Below are positions 11,545 through 23,416 of a DNA stretch of 64,000 nucleotides, piece after piece. The stretch's first letter is position 1. Each line of letters starts with the position of its first letter. Both the position numbers and the translations under genes were made by a program. Under the pieces are notes generated by a model that saw only the letters and a list, made by a program, of their open reading frames with translations, did not search any database and had not been told where the DNA came from. The DNA comes from Roridomyces roridus (Eukaryota; Basidiomycota; Agaricomycetes; Agaricales; Mycenaceae), in assembly GCA_029378245.1 (NCBI GenBank), contig JARKIF010000162.1:1-64000 (forward strand), read 5' to 3'.

Positions 11545-12460
11545 ATGTCTTCCTCGTCGTCTTCAAAGCCGCCAGCGTCGGCCACAGATGCCGAAATAGA
11601 CAAACTGCTCAGCCGCGAAGCCTCTGCTCTCCAGCGGGAAATGGAGGTGGAGCGCATCTTCAAGGCATTCAAACTCAAGTAATCAACTTGTCTGCTACAT
11701 ATCGCCGTCGTCCCTGACCTCTTTGCAGCCCTTATGATATCCTAGACATAGACGAGTCCTCCACGAACGAAGAAATCAAGAAGCGATACAAGCAGCTGTC
11801 CCTCTGTGCTGATCCTGTCTTTGCTGCCATGTAGCGCACCACTCACCTTCATTGCAGTCATCCATCCCGACAAGTGCTCACACGCACGCGCACCAGAGGC
11901 TTTCGATATCCTCAAGAAGGTTCGCCTGCCCTCCCTGCACTACATTCATCTATAACATACTTCAACAGGCCGAAGCAGAGCTATCAGAAGAGGCCAAACG
12001 AGAGAACATCGACGCCGTCATCGCCCAATCGCGCTCCCTCATCCTCAAATCCCTCTCCCTCCCGCTCAACACTCCCAGTACCGACCCAGCCCTTCGCCGG
12101 CTGGAGCCGAGCTTCAAGGTCCGCATGCGTGCGCAGACAAAGGAGCTACTCATTGACGAAGAGCTTCGGAGACGCAAGTGCGTTATCTGTCACCCGTTGC
12201 AACTCCCTTCTCACTCAACTCAGAGCTATCAAGATGAATCTGGCTAACGAAGGGTTGGAGGCGCGAATGAAAGACGAAGAAGTGGCCACCAAGAAGCGCA
12301 AAGCGGAGGATGACAAGCTATGGGAAGGTACGGCCCTGCGCAGTTTGCTCCGCTCGTTACTGAATGCCCCTCAGCATCAAGGGAGCAGCGCGTAGACAGC
12401 TGGCGTTCGTTCTCAAACACCAAGAAGAAGAAGAAGACCAAGGTTACGCTGCTAGGATAG
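11545..12460 (+). CDS. DNAJC8/SPF31-like J-domain protein
   Basis: Several exons. The start chosen, MSSSSSSKPPASATDAEID, leads into LLSREASALQREMEVERIFKAF and the J domain: PYDILDIDESSTNEEIKKRYKQLS, then after an intron the HPD loop as IHPDKCSHARAPEAFDILKKAEAELSEEAKR. The C-terminal half is highly charged and helical, ending in a lysine cluster (NTKKKKKTKV). This layout matches DNAJC8-like spliceosome-associated J proteins rather than the Sis1/Ydj1 classes, since there is no Gly/Phe region or zinc finger. An upstream in-frame Met at 11500 is possible but overlaps the divergent COX11 first exon. A role as an Hsp70 co-chaperone in the nucleus is inferred from the family. Confidence 0.75.
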
Positions 12461-12584
12461 CCTGATTCCAATTGTTGTAACGTGTATTTTATCCGTTCCC
12501 TCTGCCTCATACATATTCTATTATTTAGCCTACAACGAAAAGGAAAGCCCAACCAACGGGCTGCCACTTGTTGTACATACAAGG

Positions 12585-13995
12585 TCAGTCTGAATCAATC
12601 TCTATCACCTCCCCAAAGACTCGCCGCCGTACGTGCCGCTGTGGGGCGGGAATGTTCTCTTTATCCTCCATATCGTCCTCCTCGTCGTCGATCGTTATGA
12701 CATCCGCGTCGTCGTTCATGTGCCTCCTGCTAGGTCCAGCTTGTGGCTGCATTTCGTTGTTCTCTTCAAGCTTTTGAAGCTCTGCAAGGAACCCGTCGTC
12801 CATAGACTCGTCCATGCCATAATCATCCGAGGATGGATCCTCCCTGGGTGGCGAAGGTGGGAGCGCTGGACGCTTCGACAAGGACTTGCGGCCAGCGATG
12901 GGGCGTTTCATAACTGGAATGTTTTCCTCGTCATCTGTACTATCAATCTCGATCGTGTCTGTGCGTCTGGGAGAGAGGGCGAGCCCCATGTCGCCCCGAC
13001 GGGGTGCGGGGCCTCCGCTGCTCGAGGAGAAATAGGGAGAGATGGAGAGTGTGGCAGACGAGGCGGAGGATGCAGCTGGAGGCGCTGGGGCTGGCACGCG
13101 CCTACGTCTTGGTTGGCTCTCGTCGTCCGAGTGTTGGTGCATTTCGACGGCGAGGGTTGGAGAGGGTGGCGGCGAGATTTCTCGAAGTGGAGAGCGGATT
13201 TGTTGAACGGGTGGAGGGTTGGGCTGGGGCTCAGGGGCTGCCTGGGCTGCTGGAGCAGGGGGATCTGGCTCTGGGCGTCTATGTGGATGTAAATTGGTAG
13301 AATGAAGGAAGACTGTAGTCGACATACCCCAGTCTTTCGCGCAAACCTCTTGCAAAGTCTGCCTCTTGCTGAGCTTCACGGTCTTCCGTCTGGTGTCCTT
13401 TGAAAGTGACACACTTGGGTTCCAAGAAAGCCATTCCTCGTCGGACAAGAACGTCTTTGAGCACCAACTTGTATCCGAGTGGCGTGACACCGAGCCTGAG
13501 TTCAGGCAGGGAGCGGTATTCAAAAGCAGACAGTGTCGACGCGCCGTCGCTGAGCTGGAAGCGCAGCATGCTGCGAGGGTAGTTGGGCACGGGGCCTTCT
13601 CCGTCGACCTCGAGATCTGCCTCGTCGCCTTCCTCTGCGTCTGCACCCGCTGCAAGCCGCTCAGCGCGTGCCACTCGTACCTGGTCCAGCGAAAGAGCAC
13701 TCGCGCCGACCTCCGTCATGGCCGTGATTTCGACCAACACTGGCCCACGGAGTGTACCCTCGATGGCGGTGAGGAGGGGGAGCGGAATGCCCGTCCCGTG
13801 GCTCATGGAGTCGCAGAGATCGGATTGGAGGAGCTGCGCCTCGACGTGGTTGATTATGGCTGGCATTTGGGAGGCAGGATCGAGTTGGTGCTCGTCGACG
13901 ACCCAGGCATAGCAGGCATCGAGCCACTCAGCATCGACGCGAGGAGAGGGGTAGTGCTGGTTAAGCCAGGCGGATAACTGAGGAGGAGGAGCCAT
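12585..13995 (-). CDS. RMI1: RecQ-mediated genome instability protein 1-like (RMI1)
   Basis: Two exons. The first, starting MAPPPQLSAWLNQHYPSPRV at 13995, encodes an RMI1-type N-terminal three-helix bundle plus OB fold: WLDACYAWVVDEHQL, GTLRGPVLVEITAMTEVGAS, MLRFQLSDGASTLSAFEYR and LRLGVTPLGYKLVLKDVLVRRG. A short intron leads to a long low-complexity second exon, rich in Pro, Ser and acidic residues, with SUMO-interaction-like acidic patches (DTIEIDSTDDEE, DADVITIDDEEDD) and ending EVIEIDSD. RMI1 works with Top3 and the RecQ helicase Sgs1 to dissolve double Holliday junctions in the nucleus. The OB-fold part is the diagnostic piece. The acidic tail is typical of fungal versions but poorly conserved. 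An in-frame Met 14 codons upstream (14037) is an alternative start. Confidence 0.75.
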
Positions 13996-14201
13996 TGACG
14001 CGTCGGGCGCGTGAGGAAGGACGTGGTTAGAACACAAGGGACAAAGACCAATTCACACGTGCTCGTGGACACGCTTGTCCCCGATCCACATTGTCAATGT
14101 CAAAGGCCACTTCGCTCTTGCTTCCCTGCTTCCCTCTATCTCTTTCCGATATTTCCTCCAAGGCATGGATAGGAGAATTGTCCCGCGGAAACAACTAAGA
14201 C

Positions 14202-15448
14202 ATGTCTTCGATCCTCCCACTGGCCACTACACCCCCTAACCTCAATTACTTTCTGTCTTCCACCACCACTACAATGCCCATCGCTCAACCACAACTCCGT
14301 CTCCGCGGCTCCGTCGTCAACGAGGGCACCTTGTTTCTCGAGAAAGTAATCGGCCTCGGGTCGTATGGCAAGATCTACCGTGCCGTCGAGACCGACTCTG
14401 CTGTCTCATCGCGCCGCTCGTCGTGGGCATCCTCCTCAGTATCTTCCTCTTCCTCCTCCCCTAAACCCAAAGTCTATGCAGTCAAATGTCTAAGGAGACC
14501 CCAATCCTTCCAGGCTGATCACAAGTTGTACGACTACGAGCGCAACCTTCACAGTAGCGTGTCCGGCCACCTCAACATCATCACCCTCCACGACACCTTC
14601 ATTGAGCAGGGCCACATGTTCTTCGTTCTAGACATGGCCGTCCATGACACCATGCTGGAAGCCATCCGCGACGGGATGTACCAACATAATACGCCGCTCC
14701 TCAAGCGCGTCTTTGGGCAACTCATCGATGCTGTCCAGTTTTGCCACAGGAAAGGCGTCTACCATCGGAATATTAAGCCCGATCACATCCTCGTCGACTA
14801 CTGGGGTGGAAACCCTTGTATTACGGACTTTGGCCTTGCCACAACTGACACCGTCAGCTATCAGCTCGGTGTAGGCACGGCGCCCTACATGACACCCGGT
14901 ATGTGTCTGCTCCATTTGGCCCTCTTTTTGCATCATCGACTCAACTACCGTTAGAATCCTTCGAGGACAGCGCCGGCGGCAGCTATCGCCCAGAGCTCAG
15001 CGACGCCTGGGCCATCGGCATGGCGCTCATGGTGGCTGTCACGAATGGCACCCCATGGTACTCCGCGCGTCCCAAGTTCGACAAGAGTTTCAAACTCATC
15101 ATCGAAGGTTATCGGCATGACCTGTGCAACAGACTTCCGGTCTCGCGCCCCCTTGCCAGGACGTTCAGGCGCTTCTTCCGTATGGACCCCGCGAAGCGGC
15201 TCTCCCTGGAGCGGTTCGGCGAGAAGCTTCAGCAGATGGATGATATGTTTATGAGATTGGACGAGGTGGATGATGTGGTTATGAGCGTGCGGCAGCAGGC
15301 TTTGTGGGTGGGGCCCGGACGCACGGACCCTCCTCCGGAAGACTGTCCGCCCCCATTTCCGTCATGGGCAGGTCCGGGCTGCTCCTGCATTGAGACGTTC
15401 GCTGCTGTTTGGTTCGGACGCATGTTGTGGATCTGGCGCAAATGGTGA
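14202..15448 (+). CDS. Ran1/Vhs1-like protein kinase fold lacking the HRD aspartate
   Basis: Two exons joined by an intron of about 56 nt near 14,900 (GTATGT...TTAG). The fold is clear: glycine loop IGLGSYGKIYRAVE (residues 50-63), a Ser-rich insert, VAIK-type lysine in VYAVKCL (K95), DFG as CITDFGLATT (D209), an APE-like region GTAPYMTPES, and DAWAIGMALMVAVTNGTPW in the C-lobe. The catalytic loop reads YHRNIKPDHILVDY: residue 190 is Asn (AAT, 14769-14771) where active kinases have Asp. That change normally abolishes or greatly weakens phosphotransfer, so this may be a pseudokinase or scaffold. The remaining ATP-binding residues are kept. The C-terminal tail after the kinase fold is Pro-rich, then Trp-rich. 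A base-call error in one codon is the alternative explanation. Confidence 0.8.
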
Positions 15449-16152
15449 CCATGAAAAAAACAAACCAAAAACACGGTATCAACTGGCGGAAAATTTGGGA
15501 ACACCTGGTAGTAGTTGTCCGCCCGGAATGAATACAAATTTTCATCCACGCTTTGAGCCTGTGCAAGCATTGTAAGGCGATCACAAGTGAATGTTGACAG
15601 TAAAAACTCCTGCAAATCTTACAGACAGAAAGTAGCCCCAAAATCTTCCGACCGGTTGAGTAATGTTGGTCGAAGACACGTCAACGAGGTTCGCAAAACG
15701 AGACTTGCAAACACGATCACCTGATCCAGTCAAGGAAGCAGAAAGAGTAGTCATTGACAGAAGTATACAAGAATACAGCTGGGGGTATATACGCCGAAAG
15801 GCGGGCCAACTGTCGAACTAGCTAAGATGTAAAACACCGACACCACCAACCCACAAAGGAACCGAAAGAAACCAAAGACACCCTCCCGATAGTGACGCGT
15901 CCGCCCTCGAGATCCGTGCCGCAATTGTCGATGAAGAAAGAATACTGGAAAGCATGCCACGGCCGATGGAGGGTAGAAGCAGGGGCGCCGATGAATCGGG
16001 GAGAGGGTGGGACCTCGGGCAAGAGAAGCAGCTCAAGCCGTCGTCCAGTCTCCGGACCAAGGACTAAACTTCGTCTCCATGGGCGGCGGACGCATCGGGT
16101 AGAGAAAGAAGAAAGGCGGAAGAAATGGTGGTGGTGGTGTTGGTCCAGACTC
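15449..16152. other. intergenic stretch between two convergent genes
   Basis: Roughly 700 bases between the stop of the kinase-like gene and the stop of the minus-strand membrane-protein gene. It should hold both 3' untranslated regions. Short open frames on both strands show no recognisable motif, no splice pattern and low-complexity codon use. I see no gene, RNA or repeat here. Confidence 0.4.
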
Positions 16153-17468
16153 TAGATCGTCTTCAGACCCTTCCTCCCCCGCTTATAGCGTTTCTTGTCC
16201 CGACGTGGACGTCCAGACGGTGGTGGGAAGGCGTGGTACAGTAGAATGCGAACGAAGAGGAACTAACGAAGAATGAGCATCGGGAATGGAAGGGAGGAGA
16301 AAGAACGCACGTGATGGGCTAGTAGGTCAACGATAGTGCCATTGAGAAGCAGCCCGTGGCCGATGTCGACGAAAGGGACATCAAAGGGTAGGAAGATGAG
16401 CTGCAAACGATAGTCAGACAACGAATAACATGAGATCAAGGGACGCACGGTAGGAAGAGAAAGAAGGAAAGATTTGCGAAGCGAAGTGAACGAGTAAAAT
16501 GGAGGACTCTTCGCCATGACCAAACGTACCTTCGCCCGCTGTCTCTTGAACAATGGTTTCCTCTTCTTTCGAACACGTGGGATAGGCGGGGGCCATAGAA
16601 TATCGCGCCACGGTGCAGGAAGAAGCCATGGGAGAAGCGGGAGGGTCTCCGAAGCGAAGGCGTAGAGGAAGTCGAGCGGTTGTGCGTCGACGATACTGAG
16701 GAGCTACAACGAAGTCAGATGCCAGAAAGTGACGGAAAAGACAGAGACGCACGATGGGCAAAACGGGACCGCGTATGAAACTCAAAATGATAGGCTGGAG
16801 TCTGCGGGACCTCTGCAGAGAAATCAGGACAGGACCAGAGTGTGGAAAGATGAACGCACCCTTGCGAACCAGACGGTCGCGGCGAGACAGGGCAAATAAA
16901 GCATCAAAAGGGCTGGCTCGCCCAGCTGCAATCCATCCCAAACTAGCAACCCGCTCAGAAGGAACAGCGAGACTGCCAGCTTGGTCCACGCGAGGCCCGG
17001 TCTGCGTTTGACGAAGCGTGCAGCGGCGAACGCGATAGTGAATACGCCCTCGGCTCGCTCAATGATGTCCAAGTCGAGACCGGCGACCCTGAAGTTGGCG
17101 AGGTCGACGAACGGTGTGCGAGCGATGCCGCTGTTGTTGATATTGACACGGGCGAGTTTGCGACGGGCGAGATGGGTGGGGCGAGTGGGGACGGCGACGA
17201 TGGTGCCATGAGTGTCGAAGCGACGCTGGGTGAAGGCCAGTCCAGCGAAGACATTGACGACGGGTACGCTGTAGTTCGTGTTGGGGCAAACAGCGAACGA
17301 ATCGGGCACATAAGAGCCCAGAGGGCATGCAGGGAACTGGTGGATGGGGGGACTCGACGTGGTAACAGCGGCGACGGGGTGCTGGGCCACCTTGGGCGGC
17401 ACCACTGAGTACCAGAGGGCGAGGGCGGAAACGGCGAGGAGGGAGAGTGGGCGCTTGAGGTGGAACAT
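16153..17468 (-). CDS. uncharacterised multi-pass membrane protein
   Basis: At least five exons on the minus strand. The first starts MFHLKRPLSLLAVSALALWYS, a signal anchor or first membrane span. It continues through a lumenal-looking region with paired Cys (FPACPLGSYV, SFAVCPNTNYSV) and Asn-linked sites, then ARFVKRRPGLAWTKLAVSLF and further hydrophobic spans (LLSGLLVWDGL, LLMLYLPCLAATVWFA). Spliced exons then give RSRRLQPIILSFIRGPVLPI, a short exon starting LLSIVDAQPLDFLYAFASET, another starting LIFLPFDVPFVDIGHGLLL, and a final very basic tail (GRPRRDKKRYKRGRKG) ending at 16153. The basic cytosolic tail and several spans suggest an ER or endomembrane protein. I do not recognise the family. 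The splice joins hold one frame throughout, which argues that the gene is real. Confidence 0.6.
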
Positions 17469-17973
17469 TGTGGTATTCTGTTAAGATGAAGAAAACACTC
17501 AAACGAATGGCCTCCATTTTGTACCAAACAGTCGCGTTCCGTCACCGACAGCGCGTCTTCAACAAACGCGATCGAGGTAGGCGTGATTTCTCCTATTGCG
17601 CGGATAATGGAACTTCTATTTTCTTCGCCAGAATTCGGGCTTGGTCTTGATAATTTGGTGTGCTTCTGGTTTTCTAGCAGAGGTTGATTTCTCATGCGTG
17701 GACTTTGTGTCTCGACAGGGGTATCATCGAGGGATGAAAGTGGACGAAGACGGGATGGTAACGAAGTAGATGGTCTGCATTGGTTCTCCACTGCTTTGGT
17801 AGATGTTTTAAACAAGGAGGAAAGAACGACCGAGTGGTGGTCGTTGCAGGAAGTTCCGAAGAGTGAAGTGTCATTCGGATCACATCCACATCCGACAAAC
17901 AATTTGCGAAAGACTCCCTTCTTCAACACCATCTACATATTACAACGGATTATTCATTTGCTTTTAACCAGAT
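17469..17973. other. intergenic region upstream of the membrane-protein gene
   Basis: About 500 bases between the start of the membrane-protein gene and the stop of the MetRS gene, both on the minus strand. A long minus open frame crosses it, but it overlaps the membrane-protein exon in another frame and is rich in Ser/Pro from GC bias. I read this as promoter plus the MetRS 3' end. Confidence 0.4.
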
Positions 17974-20576
17974 TTAGGATCGCGGAAGCGCATCCAACTC
18001 CAGCTTCAATCCCTTCAAAACTTCCACAGCAGTAGCGATCTGCGCCTCCAGTTCGCTCGTCTTGGGCACCTGACCCTTGAGCAACCGCACCTGCTGCCCT
18101 TGCTCTTGGATCTTTACCTCCAAAGCGAGGTACTCTGCAGACTTGGGCCCGCTATCTGCCTTGGTTACGGCTGCTTTTTTGGCAGCGGCAGCCTGCCGCT
18201 TCGAAAGAGGAGCGGCGGCAACCGGATCGGCAGCTGCTTGCTGAGACTCGTTGCCTCCGAATTTGAGTCTGAACGTCTCCGCCATGCTTTCCTCGATCTT
18301 TTTGAACAGATGCGTGGGAGTGCCAATCTTGTGGCCAGCAAGGATATCGTTGGAGAGAACGTCAGGGACGCTCCTGGCGGGGGCATTGAGCTGGGTGAGG
18401 ATGGTTTCGGACGTTGCAGGCATGAACGGATAAATCAGTGTCGACAGGACGTAGATGAGGTTGACTGCGCGCGAAAGAACCTGAGCACAGCGGACAGGTT
18501 CTTCGGTCATCAATGCTTTGTTGAGACCGGAGGATTGAAGATACTGGTTTCCAAGACCGGAGAGGAGCATGACCGTTTGGAGGCCCAGCCTGATCTTGAC
18601 GGCATCCATCGCCTCGATGTAGGTCTTGAGCAAGTCGTTCACGTCGGAAACAAACTTGCTATCGACCGGATCATCGGCAGAGAGCGGCCCGGGCGCATCG
18701 CCACCGTCCGGTAGAACGCCGTCATATTGAGAAGACACGAACTTGAGAGTGCGGTTCACAAAGTTTCCGAAGCTGTAAGGAGTGAGCAACGTCTACCGAG
18801 TAAAACAAAAGGGTTTCACTTGTTTAGTAGAATGTTGTTGTTGGCGGCAATCTGGTCAAACGTCAGCGTACGGCCTGATATACAATGGGCACCTACACAT
18901 TCCGCCCACGAGAACATGGAATCCGCCGTCTCAGGTCGAGCGGACAACAAGTAGAAGCGCCAAACGGAAGCCGGTATCCCGGTTTCTTTGGCAGCAGGTC
19001 CGAAAACACCCCGGCCACGGCTCTTGGAGAACTTTCCTCCCTCGTAGTTCAGGTACTCTGTGAACCGTGAGTACGTGCTATGAGAATATTGGAGTGATCT
19101 CACCGGTGGACGAGACATGGTGCAGCATGGTCCAATCCCGACCGTCACCCAACTGGACTGAAGGGAAGTAGACAGTATGGAAATAAACATTATCCTTCCC
19201 CATGAACTGGTAGAGTTTGACGTTTTGAGGGTTAAACCACCATTTCTTCCACTCAGGTGTGTAGTTGGCCGTAATGCTGGGATACCCGATTGGTGCATCA
19301 AACTATGGCCGAGGTAAATTCAAGCGTCAGGATGGATTTCGAATGCACGAACCCAAACATCTAAGGAGCATTAGAATAGCGTTAACTGTGGGCATCACAT
19401 TGCTTACACAAAACTTTCCCCTGCATGCCATCTTTGTCTCCCTCTTCAACGGGCACAGGAACACCCCATTTCAGGTCTCGGGTCAGAGGTGTCGGGCGCA
19501 ACCCGCCGACGAGCCGTGCATCCACGATTTCACCGTCCGTGTTGATAACAGAATTGGAAGACCATTTCCCCGCCGCATACGAGCGCTTTATCCATTCTTT
19601 GGTCCGTTCTTGCACCTCGTCCAGTTTGTAGTACATGTGTGCCGACGTTCGCGTTGTAACGACATGCGTTTTGTCGACCAGACAGCGCGGCTTGATCAGT
19701 TCGACTGCATCCAAGGTTCGAGTACAGTTGTCGCATTGGTCACCGCGGGCATCCTGTCGTCGCATGGTCAGGGCGGCAAACGACGCACGGAAACTGAATT
19801 CTACCTCGTAGCCACAATGCGGACATATTCCTTCCACAAATCGATCCGCAAGGAATCTTGACTCGGTAAATACACGGGTGCATCGGGGAGTACTCGGAGG
19901 ACATACTTGGGGCAACCTTCGCAGTAGGTTTGAGCCTTGTCTTGCTTCTCGAGGAGATTGTGTTTCCCCAGATTGGAAAATATTTCCTGTGATATTCTAG
20001 GAACGATAACGAGACCTGCAACATGATGTACAAATGAACATACTCGGTGTGCAAAGGTGTCGACGTGCGGCCAAAGTGATCGAACCTGAGGGAATATAAA
20101 AAATAGCCCTTTGAAGAAAGACTAGACGCACCCAATGTCAAACCAATCGTATGTCGCCTTGTGCACGAGATTATACTTGTCGCAAAGTTCCTTCGGAGTG
20201 ATGCCCTCCTTCAAAGCCTGCGTCTCGGTGGCCGTCCCATACTCATCGGTACCACATATGTACAGGGTAGTCCGATTCCGCGTTCGGCTGTATCTGTAAA
20301 AAGAATAAGCCAGCGTGCACAGTCGACTGGTCAACACTACGTACCGACTGAAAACGTCTGCGCTGAGAGTGCTCCCAATGATGTTCCCGAGATGAGGGAC
20401 ATTGTTGCAGTACGGCAGAGCAGAAGTAATCAACACATTTCCGTCTCCGGGTGTTGGTAGACTGTACACGAGAGTTGGAGGGATTGCACCAGGTCACGCG
20501 AAGGATCGTACATGGAAGGATGACCTGGTGGCGGAGACGTTCGCAAAATGTCGGCCGATCGAATTTTCTGGGACAT
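17974..20576 (-). CDS. cytosolic methionyl-tRNA synthetase
   Basis: A minus-strand gene of about ten exons. Class I signatures are present: the HIGH motif as [20 protein letters not shown], the connective-peptide zinc region with YCEGCPK and [12 protein letters not shown] plus [11 protein letters not shown], the [12 protein letters not shown] segment made by splicing a mini-exon, the KMSKS motif as [12 protein letters not shown], and the anticodon-binding helix bundle with [20 protein letters not shown]. The C-terminal extension (Lys/Ala-rich, then a coiled region [20 protein letters not shown]) is not an EMAP domain. The proposed start at 20576 ([13 protein letters not shown]) needs a 77-nt first intron to reach [20 protein letters not shown], and is less certain than the rest. 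The enzyme charges initiator and elongator tRNA-Met in the cytosol. All joins checked kept frame. Confidence 0.88.
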
Positions 20577-20785
20577 TCCACGCGCTAGGCCGGGCTTAAT
20601 GTACAAGGAGGAGAGGGAAGAGCGGAGCAGAGACAGGCTGTATATCGATCTAATTCTCTGACTCGAAAGGAAGGAGGGGAAACAGGTGTACATAACTTGC
20701 CGCTTAGCACGCGCCGTGTCAGGTCGTGTCGTGATTACGCGGTATTATGGCCTCTTCTCTTCTTATTCCTTGCAGAGACGACACA

Positions 20786-23202
20786 ATGCCTTCAACCGCG
20801 CCGGACGACACCGACAAAGTATTGCTTTCCAATTCATTTGACTGTTACATTCAACTTCCTCCTCAGCCAAGAGAGTTCACCCTGCAAGCCGTTGTCATTG
20901 GATTGCTTATAGGATGCCTGCTCTGCTTCGCCAATCTCTCCTTTGGTCTTCAGACCGGCTGGATATCAATGTAATGCATTCATACTGCATCTAGACGGCC
21001 AAACCAACCTTGCTTCGCCAGGATGTCATTACAATCAGCCCTAATTGCGTTTCTTGTCTCGAGGCTCCTGCCAACACCTATGACTGCTCAGGAAATCATC
21101 GTCGTGCAAACCACGGCCGTCGCAACTGGTGTATGTCACTCCGTTCGCCTTTTTATCGTTCTAACATATCCACAGACCATGCCACTTGCAGCTGGTTTCG
21201 TAGGCATTCTTCCCGCACTCAAAATACTCGACGAGGCTCGGGACGGATCTCCACCGGTCACTCTGAGTTGGATTGCTGCCATCGGCTGGTCATGTTCAAT
21301 CGCCTTTTTCGGGTGAATATTATCTGCCAACCACAATCTCCCACTGCTGATATCTTCCCAGTGTTTTCCTTTCCCCTCCCCTCCGCAAGCAAGTGGTATG
21401 TGAATAAACTTTCTGGGAAGACAACTTACAAATGGTCATCCAGATCGTGAAAGAGCAACTTGCATTTCCTTCTGGTAAACCTCTCGTGCTCGCCCACTTG
21501 TTACCAAACTCATCGCACACAGGTACCGCCACTGCACAATTAATCGCAGTCTTGCACAAGATGCCTCCGCCAGACACTACCGTACGTCGGCGGGTTGGTT
21601 TCGTTGCACTTGAAGAAGATGAGACCGAACATCACCAAGAAGATGATCAAGTCGACGACACTCTTGCTCCAGACAACGTCCAATCCGAGGGATGGCATGC
21701 CTTGTCATCCAGTTTCGCCGCTTCGGGTGTCCTAACGCTGTTTGCCTACTTTTTCCCTGCAATCTTTTCCATTCCATTATTTGGGCCCTATCTGGCTCGA
21801 GAATGGCTGTGGACATTCACTCCCAGCTTGGCATATGTTGGGCAAGGTAAATCTTTCTGAAAGTTGACGATTTATGGCGCTCAGCTCTTCCCAGGAATCA
21901 TTATGGGATTCCCAACGACGCTGAGCATGGCCCTTGGTATGGTACTGGGATGGGGTATCCTCTCGCCTATTGCGAAATTGTCTGGCTGGGCACCGGGACC
22001 TGTCGGAGACATGACGAACGGAGCGCGGGGTTGGATCCTGTGGACTTCACTCGCCATCATGTGCGCCGACAGTTTCGTATCCCTTCTGCCTGTCCTCGGT
22101 GAATATATTGTCGATCTCCTTCCGCGACGTCAAGCAGCCGTCCAGATCAAGGAGGACTACGACAGCGAAACTGAGGACCGCCTTGTTCCCAACAACTGGG
22201 TGATCGGTGGGGTCTTGGTCAGCGTAATCGTGGGCAGTTTCCTCGTCTGGGTCGTCTTTGGCGACGATGGGATCAAGCCATGGGCGACCTTCCTTGCCTT
22301 CGTTCTAGGTGGTCTGCTGAGTGTTTTGGGGTGCGAAACTTTGATTGTACGCATGCATCTCTGACTTTGACTGCAGGGTACGCGCATTGGGTGAAACGGA
22401 TATCAATCCCGTATCTGGACTGGGCAAGATTTCACAGCTGTTTTTCGCATGGATTCAGCCTGGAAATATTGTCGCGAACATCATAGCTGGTGGAGTGGCG
22501 GAGGCTGGTGCTCAACAGTGCGTATATTCTCTTGCTCTTGGCCTCTCAACTGACTGGTGTGGTTAGAGCGGGCGACCTGATGCAGGACTTGAAGACAGGT
22601 CATTTAATTGGGGCCTCCCCTCGCGCCCAATTCTTTGGTCAACTTTTGGGATCGGCCGTCTCAATTTTCGTCACTGCGAGTGCCTACACGCTATACAACC
22701 GCGCATATGTCATCCCGGGGCCTTCATTCCCTGCTCCAACAGCCTATGTGTGGCTCAGTCTCGCGAGACTGCTGCGTGACGGCGAGCTGCCTCAGAATAG
22801 CACCATCTTCATGATCGCATTTGCGGCCTTCTTTGCCTTGGTATCAGGGCTCAAGACGTACACCACTCAGCGGCAATTGTGGTGGGCCAAGTGGATTCCA
22901 TCCGGTATGCACCTCCAGTCTTTCCTTAAATTGCTCCTGACCATGCAGGCATTGCCTTTGCTATTGGCTTTCTCAATACGCCGTCATTCACCATTGCCCG
23001 CCTGATTGGTGGGGTCGTCGAGCAAGTATACCGGACTCGATATGCGAAGAACAAGAGCGATATTAGGCTTATCGTGATTGCGAGTGGATTCGTGTTGGGC
23101 GAGGGTGTGATCAGCGTTGTCTCCCTTATGCTCAAGACCTCGGGTGTCGGTGTTGCAAGCTGTTGGGGATGCGTTCCTGGTCTGTGTGGTGGCTGTCCGT
23201 AG
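20786..23202 (+). CDS. oligopeptide transporter (OPT superfamily)
   Basis: About eight exons. The product starts MPSTAPDDTDKVLLSNSFDC and then alternates hydrophobic spans with short loops: FTLQAVVIGLLIGCLLCFAN, GLQTGWISM joined to MSLQSALIAFLVSRLLP, GTMPLAAGFVGILPALKIL, LTLFAYFFPAIFSIPLFGPY, IMGFPTTLSMALGMVLGWG, GEYIVDLLPRRQ, VIGGVLVSVIVGSFLVWVVF, GNIVANIIAGGVAEAGAQQ and AQFFGQLLGSAVSIFVTASA. A His/Asp/Glu-rich cytosolic loop (EEDETEHHQEDDQVDDT) lies between spans four and five. This pattern of about 12-14 spans fits the OPT superfamily, which imports small peptides, glutathione or metal chelates at the plasma membrane or vacuole. Which substrate cannot be told. An in-frame ATG at 20747 could add 13 residues. 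The tail ends in a Cys/Gly cluster, CWGCVPGLCGGCP. Confidence 0.82.
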
Positions 23203-23416
23203 ACAGGATCGTAGTCTCTCGTAGACACACTACGATACAGCCGACGAACAAGTTGTATCAGAATCGCAATCTTATCTTATCTCCATCTGCATGATTCGGG
23301 AACCTTCGGCGATGAGTGACATCACTGTTTCCAGGCCGTTCCAGGAGATTCGGTGCGCCGAATGACGGGTTATATACTCCAGCACACATCGCACCCTCCC
23401 CACTTCTACACTCGCA

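Noticed and set aside
16955..17932. A 325-codon minus-strand open frame
   Set aside because: It overlaps the first exon of the membrane-protein gene in another frame, is dominated by Ser/Pro/Arg from base composition, and has no motif; the competing frame has spans and working splice joins.
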